A program made the translations under genes and the position numbers. A stretch of DNA of 64,000 nt from JAPPLB01 sp965206655 (GTDB lineage Bacteria; Acidobacteriota; Terriglobia; Bryobacterales; UBA6623): contig CBDBKC010000032.1 of assembly GCA_965206655.1 (NCBI GenBank), positions 1-64,000 on the forward strand. The letters are read 5' to 3'. The notes below the pieces were generated by a model that was given only the letters and a program-made list of their open reading frames with translations, was not told where the DNA came from and searched no databases. Positions 16,648-25,623 of the stretch are shown piece after piece. Position 1 is the stretch's first letter. Every line of letters begins with the position of its first letter.

Positions 16648-19476
16648 ATGAGACGCACAAAGCGGGTCGCATTGGGAATCGCGGTTGCACTGCTGGCCTT
16701 GCCTTTTCCCGGTTGGGCTCAGGATCAAGGACCTGAGGAAGACGGTCCGGCGCTCGGAGTCGCCCGCGTCAGTCTGACGAACGGTGATGTCACGATGCGC
16801 CATGGCGACGAGGGCGACTGGGTGCAGGCGACCGTGAACTCACCCCTCGTCGAGGGAGACACCGTTGCCACCGGCCCCGGTTCGCGCGCCGAAGTTCAAC
16901 TGGACCACTCGAACCTGCTGCGGCTCGGTCCCAACAGCGAAGTCAACATCGCTAATCTCGCCAACCGACAATTCCGAGTGCAGGTGGCGCGGGGCTTGGT
17001 GACCTATAGCGAGTTGCGCGGCGGCGACGCTGACGTCGACATCGAAACCCCGCTCGTCGCCGTCCGACCCGGCAAGGAGGGTCGCTATCGCGTCGAAGTT
17101 CACAACGAGCGTGAAGTCTGGGTTACGGTCCGCAAAGGCGAAGCTCGGATCGCATCGCCCGAAGGGGTTGAGACCTTGGAAAAGGGCCGACGCATGACTG
17201 TGCGCGGGGAGCCTGGAGAAGACCCCGAGTTTCTGATCGCGAAGGCAGCCCCGAAAGACGACTGGGACGCGTTCAACGAGCGCCGAGATAAGCAGCTCAA
17301 CAAGTCGGAGAGTTACCGCAACGTCAGCAGTAGCATCTACGGCGCGGAGGATCTTGATGACAATGGCCGCTGGAGCTACGTGTCCGGCTACGGCAACTGC
17401 TGGTTCCCCCGTGTGGACTATGGCTGGGCGCCCTACCGCTACGGAAACTGGCGCTACATCGACTACTACGGCTGGACCTGGGTGAGCTCTGAATCCTGGG
17501 GTTGGGCTCCGTATCACTACGGCCGCTGGTTTAACCACGCCAGCTTCGGATGGGGATGGTATCCCGGCCCTTACTACGCTCGCCACTCCTGGCGACCGGC
17601 CCTTGTCGCCTTCTTCGGCTACAACAGCTACAGCGGCTTCAACTTCGGCTTTGGATTCGGCGGCGGTGGCCACCACTACCCGTACGGACACGTCGGCTGG
17701 GTGCCCCTCGCGCCGGGCGAGCGTTATCACCCTTGGTACCGCCGGGGCCACGGCTACGGCGGAGGAGGCCGCGGCGGCCGCGGGGGCGGTCGCAACTCCG
17801 TCGTCGTGAACAACAACGTCAACATTTACAACAACTATCGGAACGCCCGGATCAACAACGGCACGACGGTAATTCCCTCGGAACGCTTCGCGCGAGGGCA
17901 GGGAGGCGGGCACCGGTCTTTGGCGAGCGGCGAAATGCGCAGAGCATCGGTGATGCGGGGCCAGGTCCCTGTGATCCCCGAATCGGAAAGCCGCGGCAAT
18001 GTTGTCCGCCGGGCTTCGGCGAGGGCCGCGAGTGGGTCGGATTCGCGGAAGTTCTTTACAACCAATCGTTCGCGTCAAAGGGTGCAACGCACCAGCTTCG
18101 GGCGGCAGCGAGAGGGTGTGACACAGTCTGTTCGCGCCTTTGCCGACGCGAATCCTGAGGCAACACGGGCCGCTTCCGGTCGCCGCTCCGGCGCGACCCC
18201 GGGTACGTTGGGCCAGTCAGGCGCCGATCGCGGGCGCGGTGCCGGCGGCACCAGGGCGGCCATCGTGTCGCAGCCTCGATCTCGGGCTACGGTAACTTCT
18301 CCGACACGCGGCGCCTGGGCGGCATCAACGCGACGTGGGGCTGCCGGATTCCCGAGCGCGACAGCACGATCCCGCGCGGGGAGCACGGGGTTGTCGACAA
18401 CTCCAGGTGCGGTGCAAGGTTCCACGACAACCGGGCCTAGCCGTTCTTCAGCCGCACGTTCCGGAGCCGGCGCAGCTCCCGGGACTTCGACGCGCTCCCC
18501 GGCCGACCGCGCCTCGGGCTCTTCATGGGGCCGGTTTGGAGGGACGACTTCCGGTGGGTCGAGCGGGGCGACTGTGCGCAGCGGCAGAGGACGCGCCCTC
18601 GGGCCCTCGACGAGATCGAGCACAGCTACGACTTCCGGTTCGAGATCCGGCGGTGCGGCTACCGCACGATCGAACTCCGGTGGAACAACCGGTTCCGGCG
18701 GCCGCTCGAGGGTATCCACCGGCGGTTCTCGTTGGCGGTCCTTCTCTCCGCGTGGCTCCTCGGGCTCCAGCGGGGCCACCGTTCGTTCCGGTAGATCGGA
18801 GAGCCGTTCGCCGAGCCGAACCGCGACCCGCAGCCGGTCTTTCAAACTCGGCGATCCTGTCCTGAACGGCAGATCTTCGGGCCGCTCCACCGCCGCGCCC
18901 CGTGCCAATTCACGGGCGAACACTCCGACCAGCGGTACGAGGCGTTCGAGTGCGACTCCAAATCAGGCGGGCGCCTCGCGCAATCCGCGAACTTTCACGC
19001 CCCGGACTCGCTCGCGTGCCGCAACGCCCCGAGGCACGCCACAAGCGAACCGGTCGAATAGCGGCGCCTCTCGCGTCACGGCGCCGAGATCGTCCTCGCG
19101 GAGTTCAGGCGGTTTCACACCTCGTACTTCGTCACGCGCCCCTTCGGGATACCGTAGCCGAAGCTCAGCGTCTCGATCTACCAGCGGCAGTCGCGGCCGG
19201 GTGACGGCGCCGCGCTCGTCACCAAGACCCAGCCGCCCCTCAATGGGACGCCCCTCGGTAGGGCGCTCAGCGCCTTCGGTTTCCCGTGCGCCGCGCATGT
19301 CGAGGCCGTCGGGTGGATCGTACGGGCGCGGCAGAAGCTCGAGTCCGCGTAGCGCCAGTCCTTCAAGAAGCTCAGGCTCGGTGAGCCGTGGTTCCGTCGG
19401 CCGTTCATCCGCCGGATCGCGCTCATCGGGAGCCGGCAGAAGCTCCGGTGCCCGCGGCCGTGGGGGACGCCGCTAA
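16648..19476 (+). CDS. secreted FecR-domain protein with WG/Y-repeat region and long basic disordered tail
   Basis: A 942-residue protein. A signal peptide (residues 1-25, ending PGWAQ) is followed by a FecR-type beta domain (about 40-190; LVEGDTVATGPGSRAEVQLD, LRLGPNSEVNIANL). A Trp/Tyr/Gly-rich stretch (about 235-370) repeats YGWAPYRYGNW- and WGWAPYHYGRW-like units as in DUF6600 proteins. Residues about 440-942 are almost only Ser, Arg, Gly, Thr, Ala and Pro, strongly basic and probably disordered. GGAGG lies seven bases before the ATG; an upstream in-frame start at 16603 is less likely. FecR domains often sense or bind at the cell surface. The tail might bind polyanions such as exopolysaccharide or DNA, which is inference. 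A strong terminator follows. Confidence 0.78.
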   Translation: MRRTKRVALGIAVALLALPFPGWAQDQGPEEDGPALGVARVSLTNGDVTMRHGDEGDWVQATVNSPLVEGDTVATGPGSRAEVQLDHSNLLRLGPNSEVNIANLANRQFRVQVARGLVTYSELRGGDADVDIETPLVAVRPGKEGRYRVEVHNEREVWVTVRKGEARIASPEGVETLEKGRRMTVRGEPGEDPEFLIAKAAPKDDWDAFNERRDKQLNKSESYRNVSSSIYGAEDLDDNGRWSYVSGYGNCWFPRVDYGWAPYRYGNWRYIDYYGWTWVSSESWGWAPYHYGRWFNHASFGWGWYPGPYYARHSWRPALVAFFGYNSYSGFNFGFGFGGGGHHYPYGHVGWVPLAPGERYHPWYRRGHGYGGGGRGGRGGGRNSVVVNNNVNIYNNYRNARINNGTTVIPSERFARGQGGGHRSLASGEMRRASVMRGQVPVIPESESRGNVVRRASARAASGSDSRKFFTTNRSRQRVQRTSFGRQREGVTQSVRAFADANPEATRAASGRRSGATPGTLGQSGADRGRGAGGTRAAIVSQPRSRATVTSPTRGAWAASTRRGAAGFPSATARSRAGSTGLSTTPGAVQGSTTTGPSRSSAARSGAGAAPGTSTRSPADRASGSSWGRFGGTTSGGSSGATVRSGRGRALGPSTRSSTATTSGSRSGGAATARSNSGGTTGSGGRSRVSTGGSRWRSFSPRGSSGSSGATVRSGRSESRSPSRTATRSRSFKLGDPVLNGRSSGRSTAAPRANSRANTPTSGTRRSSATPNQAGASRNPRTFTPRTRSRAATPRGTPQANRSNSGASRVTAPRSSSRSSGGFTPRTSSRAPSGYRSRSSASRSTSGSRGRVTAPRSSPRPSRPSMGRPSVGRSAPSVSRAPRMSRPSGGSYGRGRSSSPRSASPSRSSGSVSRGSVGRSSAGSRSSGAGRSSGARGRGGRR

Positions 19477-19522
19477 CTCTCCTAACAGTCTTTCCTCAGC
19501 AACACCCTGACACCCCTTATGA

Positions 19523-19556
19523 GCGGGCCGCTCCCCCAGCGGCCCGCCTTTTTTTT
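19523..19556 (+). terminator. Rho-independent terminator of the FecR gene
   Basis: A perfect 10-bp stem, GCGGGCCGCT (19523-19532) with AGCGGCCCGC (19538-19547), has a CCCCC loop and is followed by C and eight T. It lies between two convergent genes. Confidence 0.93.
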
Positions 19557-19583
19557 GCCGGGTAAAAGAAGGTCGCGCTGCGA

Positions 19584-20801
19584 CTACCAGTCGACCACCG
19601 ACCCATCATCGGCATCAAAGCGAGGCAGATAAGGCTTAGGCTCGCCCACTTGCGCCATCAACTTGTCTTCATCGATCGTAATCCCCAGTCCCGGATCGGT
19701 CAGCAACGGTCGATGGCCATTGCGAATCGGTGGCATCGGCTTCGCGAGCAGGTCCGCGTATTCGTTGTCACCGCGTTCCTGAATCAGGAAGTTGGGAATG
19801 CTCGCCGCAATCTGAAAGCTTGCCGCCAGCGAACAGGGACCTTGGGGATTATGTGGCGCGAGCGGTGAATAGTAGGCCTCGGCCATGCCCGCGATGATCT
19901 TTAGCTCCGTAATCCCGCCCGCATAGCAGACGTCGGGCTGCAGAATTGTGGCCGCGCGTTTTTCAAGGATCTCCTTAAAACCCCATTTCGTGAAGATGCG
20001 CTCGCCCGTCGCAATCGGGATGTGGGTCTTCCTGGCCAGTTCCGCCATGACGTCTACGTTGAGGGCCTGGACGATTTCTTCGTAGAACCACGGGTTGTAA
20101 GGCTCCAGGGCCTTGATGAGAATTGATGCTGTCGGCGGTTGCACCGCGCCGTGAAAGTCGAGGCCGATGTCGACGTCCGGCCCTTGCTCTTCACGCAGGG
20201 CCTTGAACCACTCCACGACCGCATCCACGTACTTCTGCCCTTCGACGTACTTGATGGCCTGCCTTCCGTTGGCGCGTGGCCCGGTCTTCATGGCGTTGAC
20301 GCCGTTGCTCTTGTCAATACGCCCATACACGCGGACGCGGTCACGGGTGGGACCGCCCAGCAGTTTGTAGACGGGTACTCCGTAGACCTTGCCTTTGATG
20401 TCCCACAGAGCCTGATCGATGCCGCTGGTTATAGCAGTCTTGATCGGCCCGCCACGGTAGAACGCACCGCGATGAATGGCTTGCCAGTGATGAACGACGC
20501 GGCAGGGGTCTTGGCCGATCAGATAGTCGCCGACCTCGAGCGCGCCCGCCGCACAGGCCTTAGCGTCGTCCTTGAGCATCTCTCCCCAGCCGACGATGCC
20601 GGCGTCGGTCGAGATCTTGACGAAGACCCAGGAATTCTTCAGGACGAACGACTCGATTTTCGTTACTTTGATCGCGTCGTTGGGGCCGACCGCGGCCGCG
20701 TCCGTTCGCTTGGCGGTGAACAGGGCGTCCATGCCCAGCAGCGAGCCGGAGCCAATCAATCCTCGAAGCCAGGAGCGGCGATTCATACGAAGTCGTGACA
20801 T
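19584..20801 (-). CDS. Tat-exported enolase-superfamily dehydratase, galactonate dehydratase-like
   Basis: A 405-residue mandelate-racemase-group enzyme closest to D-galactonate dehydratase. The metal ligands and acid/base residues are visible: DIGLDFHGAVQ (Asp and His), WFYEEIVQ (Glu), IPIATGERIFTKWGF (Glu) and SPLAPHNPQGP (His). The N-terminus reads NRRSWLRGLIGSGSLLG, a twin-arginine signal, so the enzyme is probably exported, unlike the cytoplasmic Escherichia coli DgoD. The reaction would be dehydration of a sugar acid; the exact substrate is uncertain. It is convergent with the FecR gene and shares no operon partner. Confidence 0.82.
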   Translation of the reverse strand: MSRLRMNRRSWLRGLIGSGSLLGMDALFTAKRTDAAAVGPNDAIKVTKIESFVLKNSWVFVKISTDAGIVGWGEMLKDDAKACAAGALEVGDYLIGQDPCRVVHHWQAIHRGAFYRGGPIKTAITSGIDQALWDIKGKVYGVPVYKLLGGPTRDRVRVYGRIDKSNGVNAMKTGPRANGRQAIKYVEGQKYVDAVVEWFKALREEQGPDVDIGLDFHGAVQPPTASILIKALEPYNPWFYEEIVQALNVDVMAELARKTHIPIATGERIFTKWGFKEILEKRAATILQPDVCYAGGITELKIIAGMAEAYYSPLAPHNPQGPCSLAASFQIAASIPNFLIQERGDNEYADLLAKPMPPIRNGHRPLLTDPGLGITIDEDKLMAQVGEPKPYLPRFDADDGSVVDW

Positions 20802-21653
20802 GGTGGAACGTTACCTTCCTAGATGGTTAACCGACCCACGGCGAACGAGATCACACCGAACAGGGTCCCCGTCTTTGTACCATCTGGGGAGTTCGCGCCT
20901 CAAGCGGTAGTGGGTCAATTTGGCGTCCGCTACGCTTGGGGGCTTCAACGACCACGGGTCGTCGCTGGAGAAAGGGTCGCGCAGGGCGGGTTAGGCGCGA
21001 AGCGCTTGTAGGCCCGTTGACGGGCCTTGGTTTCAGATTAGGCCAGGCGTTCTACGCCTGGTTCAACCCGTGCCACCTCCGATCAGGGCGCTTTAGCGTC
21101 CTTATCCTTGCCGGCTTGAGCTATTTTCGATTGCCGATCCGCACTTCCACAACGGCGAGATTCTGAAACTGACCCACTACCCCTCAAGCGCCGTCGAAGA
21201 TCGGCGACAGTTGTGTGTGTCGAGTTCCGCAAAACGAATTGAGATCGAGATGGATCCTCGGTTTCGGCTCAGCTTCTGAAGTTGGTGGCGCGAAGGGAGC
21301 CCCAAAGCGACCCCACCGCCGTGAAAAACTCTGCAATACCCCCCGTTGCGAAACGAACCAACTTGCCTTAACCCGCCGTCCGCCGCCCTGGCTGTCACGG
21401 CGCAAGACTGTTTATTTCTCTTTAATAATCAACAACTTCCCATTTTCACGCCCTGCGGGTCACCCTACTCCGGGTTATAAGGGAGTTATAGGAACTCACG
21501 GCGTCAAAGAATTTCGTCGTTATTCCATCTTGCGTTACATTGACCATGGAGAGGGAGGTTCAGCCGTGATGCGGGCCACCCTCAGGGGGGGGCCGCACCA
21601 AGGGTGAAAGAAAACGTTGCGGGAAAACCGACTGTGTCTTAAACTCGCAGACG
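20802..21653. other. 850-base intergenic region with an inverted-repeat element
   Basis: No gene is supported here. Bases 20906-21181 are framed by a 16-bp inverted repeat (separate entry). Bases about 21390-21490 are AT-rich and share blocks with 37885-37985 (separate entry). The stretch just before the next gene has GC-rich sequence without a recognisable promoter. Confidence 0.5.
20906..21181. mobile_element. non-autonomous inverted-repeat element (IS21-like end or MITE)
   Basis: GGTAGTGGGTCAATTT at 20906-20921 and its inverse at 21166-21181 (AAACTGACCCACTACC) match at 15 of 16 positions. The TGGGTCA-TTT core resembles the terminal repeats I associate with IS21-family elements. The 276 bases contain no transposase frame, so this would be a deletion derivative or MITE. 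A target duplication is not obvious. Confidence 0.45.
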
Positions 21654-23153
21654 ATGAACTCCTCAACCCGACCCCCCGCACGTGTCCTCCTCTGCGCCCT
21701 CCGCCTGACCGCCGCCGCGGCCGTGCTGTCGGCCTCGGTTCAGGCCGCCGACTGGCCGCGTTTTCGCGGGCCAAACGGTGGAGGGGTCGCCGAGGCGGAA
21801 GGTCTACCGGTCGATCTCGGCGCAAGTGACAACGTCGTTTGGAAGGCCGCCTTGCCCTGGGGGCATTCCTCGCCGATCATCACCGGCAACCGCATCTTCC
21901 TAACCGCTGCCGAGGGAGAAGAGCGGTCCGACGCCGGCCGCTCCAAGGTCATCGACAAAGACGGCAAACTCTACACCATCGCCATTGATCGAAAGAACGG
22001 CGAAATCCTCTGGAAAAAGCAGGCGCCCCGCCCCCGCCTGGAGCGCTATGAGCCGACCAATTCGCCGGCCTCGCCCAGCCCTGTCAGCGACGGCGAAAAC
22101 GTCTACGTCTTTTTCGGGGACTTCGGACTCATCTCCTACACGACTGAAGGCGACGAGCGATGGCGCTTTCCCATCGGTCCCTTCAACAACGTTAACGGAC
22201 ATGGCTCCTCACCCATCGTCGCCGGCGACAAAGTCGTCCTCATTTGCGATTCAGATACCGACCCTTATCTGCTGGCCGTCTTCAAGGACACGGGCAAGAT
22301 CGCCTGGAAGACCGACCGGCCCGAGACAACGCGGTCATACGGTACGCCCGCCCTCTATCAACCCGACCAAGGCCCGCTCGAACTGATCGTGCCGAGCGAT
22401 TACTTCCTCGCCTCCTACTCGGCCGAGACCGGCGAGAAGCTGTGGTGGGTCAACGGAGGCGGTTGGCAACCCAAATCGACGCCCATCATCCACGGCGACA
22501 TGATCTACTCCAACTCCTGGGAGGGCGGCGCCGCGCGACCAGCCGATCAGATCCCGACGTTCGATAAGGTCCTCGAAAAGGCTGACCGCAACACCGACGG
22601 AGTGATCAACGAGGAAGAACTGAAGGTCATCGAACCGAAGCGGCGCTTCTATCTGTTCGACCTCAACCACGACAAACTCCTCGACCGGCGCGATTGGGAT
22701 TTCCACCGGATTCGGAGCACCTCGAGCAGCAACATCGTCGCGGTCCGCCACGGCGGACGGGGCGACCTCACGGGCACCGACAGCGTTGTTTGGCAACTCG
22801 AAAAGTTCCTTCCCAACGTTCCCTCGCCGCTCATCTATCAGGACGTGCTCTATCTCATCAAAGATGGCGGCATTCTAACGGCTCTCGACCCCCAGACCGG
22901 AAATATTCTCAAACAAGGCCGGCTGCGGGAGGCCCTCGACAAGTACTACTCTTCCCCCGTCGCCGCTGATGGCAAGGTCTACATGATCAGCCAGTCCGGA
23001 AAGGCTACCGTTCTTAAAGCCGGCGCCCAGTGGGAAGTCCTGGCCTCCCACGACTTCGGGGAAGAAGTCTACGCGACCCCGGCCATCGTCGACAACCGAC
23101 TCTACATTCGAACCCGCAACGCACTGTACTGCTTCGCGCGACCGTCGGAGTAA
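21654..23153 (+). CDS. exported PQQ-type beta-propeller protein with an EF-hand insert
   Basis: A 499-residue protein. A signal peptide (about 1-32) leads to WPRFRGPNGGGVAEAEGLP, the usual start of secreted PQQ-like/BamB-type propellers. Propeller blades carry repeated AIDRKNGEILWKK-, ETGEKLWWVN- and LDPQTGNIL-type strands. About residues 310-350 hold two EF-hand-like loops, DRNTDGVINEEEL and DLNHDKLLDRRDW, so calcium binding is likely. Proteins of this type are common in Acidobacteria and Planctomycetes; a cofactor-dependent dehydrogenase activity is not established, since the catalytic residues of quinoprotein dehydrogenases were not recognised. It stands alone in its orientation with the next gene 83 bases downstream. 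Confidence 0.8.
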   Translation: MNSSTRPPARVLLCALRLTAAAAVLSASVQAADWPRFRGPNGGGVAEAEGLPVDLGASDNVVWKAALPWGHSSPIITGNRIFLTAAEGEERSDAGRSKVIDKDGKLYTIAIDRKNGEILWKKQAPRPRLERYEPTNSPASPSPVSDGENVYVFFGDFGLISYTTEGDERWRFPIGPFNNVNGHGSSPIVAGDKVVLICDSDTDPYLLAVFKDTGKIAWKTDRPETTRSYGTPALYQPDQGPLELIVPSDYFLASYSAETGEKLWWVNGGGWQPKSTPIIHGDMIYSNSWEGGAARPADQIPTFDKVLEKADRNTDGVINEEELKVIEPKRRFYLFDLNHDKLLDRRDWDFHRIRSTSSSNIVAVRHGGRGDLTGTDSVVWQLEKFLPNVPSPLIYQDVLYLIKDGGILTALDPQTGNILKQGRLREALDKYYSSPVAADGKVYMISQSGKATVLKAGAQWEVLASHDFGEEVYATPAIVDNRLYIRTRNALYCFARPSE

Positions 23154-23236
23154 CACTGACCCGCGCCGGGGTAAAGTTTTTTTTGCCACACACCCGAGCC
23201 GGGGTCGAGTACACTGGTCAGTCGGGTTGCTTACGT

Positions 23237-23776
23237 ATGAAGACTCCAAAGTGGTTGCACTCGTTCCGAGCCGTGCTCCTCTCTCCGGATCCGGAGCGCT
23301 CGAAGGCCAACATCGCCATGATCCAGGCACTGCCCGAGTTGTTCGAGGGGGCTTCTCCGGACAGCTCCGGGCAGAAGGCGAAAACTATCCTCCTCATTGA
23401 CCACGAGCAAGATGCCGCTGCGGTTTCGCGGATCGAACAGCAACTTGCCGAAGACGAAGAAGCCGTCATCCTGTGCTTCGGTGATACCGCTGACGAGGCT
23501 TGGCGCGAGGAGGCTCTGGCGGCCGGCGCACTCGCTTGCTTCTCGCGGGACACACCCCTCGCCGACCAGGTTTGCCTACTGCGCGTCGCCGTCCGTCATA
23601 CTGCCCTGCTGGCCGACATCGATCACATTCGGGAGGAAAGCAACCGCATCTGCCAGTCGCTCCTTGAATGCTTCGGTGGCGCGAACGAGTCGCTCGTCAA
23701 CGCGCGGGGCGAAGCCGCGCAGATCCGCGACGACCTGGGGAAAGTCCGCGAGCGCATCCTCAGGGCCTTCATCTGA
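23237..23776 (+). CDS. hypothetical protein, receiver-like fold possible
   Basis: A 179-residue cytoplasmic protein. Alternating hydrophobic strands and helices (KTILLIDHEQDAAAV, EAVILCFGD, AGALACFSRDTPLADQVCLL) resemble a degenerate response-regulator receiver. The expected Asp phosphorylation site is not where it should be, and the equivalent strand reads ILCFGDT. The C-terminal 60 residues form charged helices that could coil. The ATG at 23237 was chosen because codons upstream are not protein-like. I do not recognise a family. Confidence 0.5.
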   Translation: MKTPKWLHSFRAVLLSPDPERSKANIAMIQALPELFEGASPDSSGQKAKTILLIDHEQDAAAVSRIEQQLAEDEEAVILCFGDTADEAWREEALAAGALACFSRDTPLADQVCLLRVAVRHTALLADIDHIREESNRICQSLLECFGGANESLVNARGEAAQIRDDLGKVRERILRAFI

Positions 23777-23942
23777 TCCAACAGGTTCCCCGCAGCCGCC
23801 GGGTTTCGGGCACGACGCGATCGAAAAACTTGTAACAGCATCCCGCATCTCCGCTATCGTAAATCTAGTAGGTCATACGCCTTACACGCCATCCGCACCC
23901 CGCGAAAGACCATTTCAGTTTCAACAAGGAGGATACTTCAAC

Positions 23943-24503
23943 ATGACGAAAAGAAAAACGATTCTGCTGACAAGCTTGGTTCTCTGTTTGACTCTATTGA
24001 CCGTTTCTGCCGTGGCGGCCCAGGGTACGCTTCGCACACGTGTTGACCCGAGAGTCGCCGGTGTTTTCATCAACGGCAAGTACCATGGCACCGCCGCCAT
24101 GTTCAGCCACCATCAAGCGGCGATCAAACTGGAAGAAGGCAACTACACAGTCAAGCTCGTGGACCCGAGGCACGAGGACATGACGCTCGAAGTGGGTGTA
24201 TCCGCGGGCCAGGAAACGACGATTCGGCAACGGATGAAATCCTTGAACCTACCCCCGCGCAAGAATCTCGGTGAGTTGGAGACCGAGAACTGGGGGAACT
24301 CGGCCATCTATCTGAACGGCGCGTACTACGCGAACGCAAACGAGCTTGACAATCCCTCGTACTCGCTGCTTCTGGATCCCGGCGAATACACCATGAAGCT
24401 CGTACCGGTTAACGGATCCGCTGGTCGGGAAGGCAAGATCACAATCGCCACGGGCGAAACTCTCGTTCTCTCCAAAGGCAAGGCCGACACGCGCCGCAAA
24501 TAA
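23943..24503 (+). CDS. secreted PEGA-domain protein
   Basis: A 186-residue protein with a clear signal peptide (TILLTSLVLCLTLLTVSAVAAQ) and two PEGA-like beta units. The first is RVAGVFINGKYHGTAAMF to the KLEEGNYTVKLVDP strand, the second AIYLNGAYYANANELD to LLLDPGEYTMKLVPVNG. PEGA domains are small surface-exposed beta modules that often mediate protein-protein contacts. The start is fixed by AAGGAGG at 23926-23932, eleven bases upstream. The gene faces the secreted kinase-like gene across an 87-base gap that contains an inverted repeat. Confidence 0.78.
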   Translation: MTKRKTILLTSLVLCLTLLTVSAVAAQGTLRTRVDPRVAGVFINGKYHGTAAMFSHHQAAIKLEEGNYTVKLVDPRHEDMTLEVGVSAGQETTIRQRMKSLNLPPRKNLGELETENWGNSAIYLNGAYYANANELDNPSYSLLLDPGEYTMKLVPVNGSAGREGKITIATGETLVLSKGKADTRRK

Positions 24504-24530
24504 AGTTGTCTGATATCTAGCTCTCGCCGT

Positions 24531-24590
24531 CCCCGGGCCATGTCGAAGGGCTCGGGACCCAACTCTTTGGGCTTGAGGCATGGCCCTGGG
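24531..24590. repeat. inverted repeat between convergent genes
   Basis: CCCCGGGCCATG (24531-24542) and CATGGCCCTGGG (24579-24590) pair at 11 of 12 positions across a 36-base loop. There is no T-tract. It may be a two-way transcription stop or an RNA structure at the 3' ends of both flanking genes. Confidence 0.35.
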
Positions 24591-25433
24591 CTAGTGACCT
24601 TTGATGCCGCAGATGACGGCCGCTTCACCCTTCTCGGCGATGGCTCGATCGAAGAGCGCGATCATTTTGTCCCGGCGCGCCACAACGGCGTCGATCTCGC
24701 TATCACGGAGCACGGAACCCACTTCTCGCTTCAGCGCTGGGGCTGAAAGCGACTTGAGGCCGGTGTAAACGCGGCGGTCGACCCGCGTCAGGTTCTCCGG
24801 CTTGCGGAGATCCTTGGCGATTCTGAAGCCCCGTGAGAAGTCAATGAGCCGGACCTGCCAATCGTCGGTGATGAGTAGGTTGCCAAGATTCGGGTCGGTA
24901 TTGTAAACCAACTCGTTGAAGACCCGCGCGTTGCGCATCAGGTCGTTCCACTCGGCACGATTCGGAGGCTGGATCTTCTTCTTGAAACGATCCTTCTCCA
25001 TCATTTGGACGTTGTCGACCCACCACGTCACCGAGGCGTATTTACCGCCAACCTTGCGCTCGACCGACACCGGAACCATCCCCAGGCCGATCAGACGATC
25101 GACGTGGTAGGCCGCAATATTGAACTTGTAGCTGTCGCGGAAATTGACTTCGACTCGGCTGCCCGTGTCGTAAATGGGTTTGTAGATATCGATGTTTTGG
25201 ATATGCGCGTCGTGAGTAAGACGGCCGTCCGAGAGCTTCGCCCTGCGGGTACCCGTCGTGCCGACGCTGAGATGCTTGTCTTCAAGAATCTCAGCGTTTA
25301 ACAGGAACTGTTCCTTCTGGTCGTCACTGAGTTGGGCGGCGGCGCCCTCCGCGTCCTCGGCACCGCGAGTCGTACTAACGACAAGTAACGCGAGACAACC
25401 AACTACCGGTATCCAAAATGATCGCCATTGCAT
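24591..25433 (-). CDS. exported protein-kinase-like protein of unknown specificity
   Basis: A 280-residue protein with a signal peptide (about 1-24). Its most telling segment is NTDPNLGNLLI followed by VRLIDFSRGF (about residues 185-212). This resembles the catalytic Asp/Asn and metal-binding Asp of atypical kinases (HipA, PI3K-like and Fam20-like groups). Upstream KLSDGRLTHDAHIQ and NIAAYHVDRLIGLGMVP resemble their N-lobe and the helix before the loop. Nothing shows whether it is active or what it modifies. Export makes it unusual, because most bacterial kinases work in the cytoplasm. The neighbours (PEGA protein, OPT transporter) give no substrate hint. Confidence 0.55.
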   Translation of the reverse strand: MQWRSFWIPVVGCLALLVVSTTRGAEDAEGAAAQLSDDQKEQFLLNAEILEDKHLSVGTTGTRRAKLSDGRLTHDAHIQNIDIYKPIYDTGSRVEVNFRDSYKFNIAAYHVDRLIGLGMVPVSVERKVGGKYASVTWWVDNVQMMEKDRFKKKIQPPNRAEWNDLMRNARVFNELVYNTDPNLGNLLITDDWQVRLIDFSRGFRIAKDLRKPENLTRVDRRVYTGLKSLSAPALKREVGSVLRDSEIDAVVARRDKMIALFDRAIAEKGEAAVICGIKGH

Positions 25434-25623
25434 CCGAGCTGTTTCCCTCCCGATTCCCGCCCGTTCAAGTATACCGCCGTCTTCCCGTCATTACGGGACC
25501 CCTCAAGGCGAGTTACCGTCGGTGAATCGTCTCCGGGTTCGACGCGTGTATCCGGTACAGGTTTCAGCGAGATGACGGAAGGCCGCGTCTCCTACAATGT
25601 GATCTTCACGGAAGGGCCCCTTT

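Noticed and set aside
18075..18923. Minus-strand 282-codon frame opposite the FecR protein tail
   Set aside because: It is the antisense shadow of the Ser/Arg/Gly-rich tail; its Pro/Glu/Arg composition follows from the codons of the real gene.
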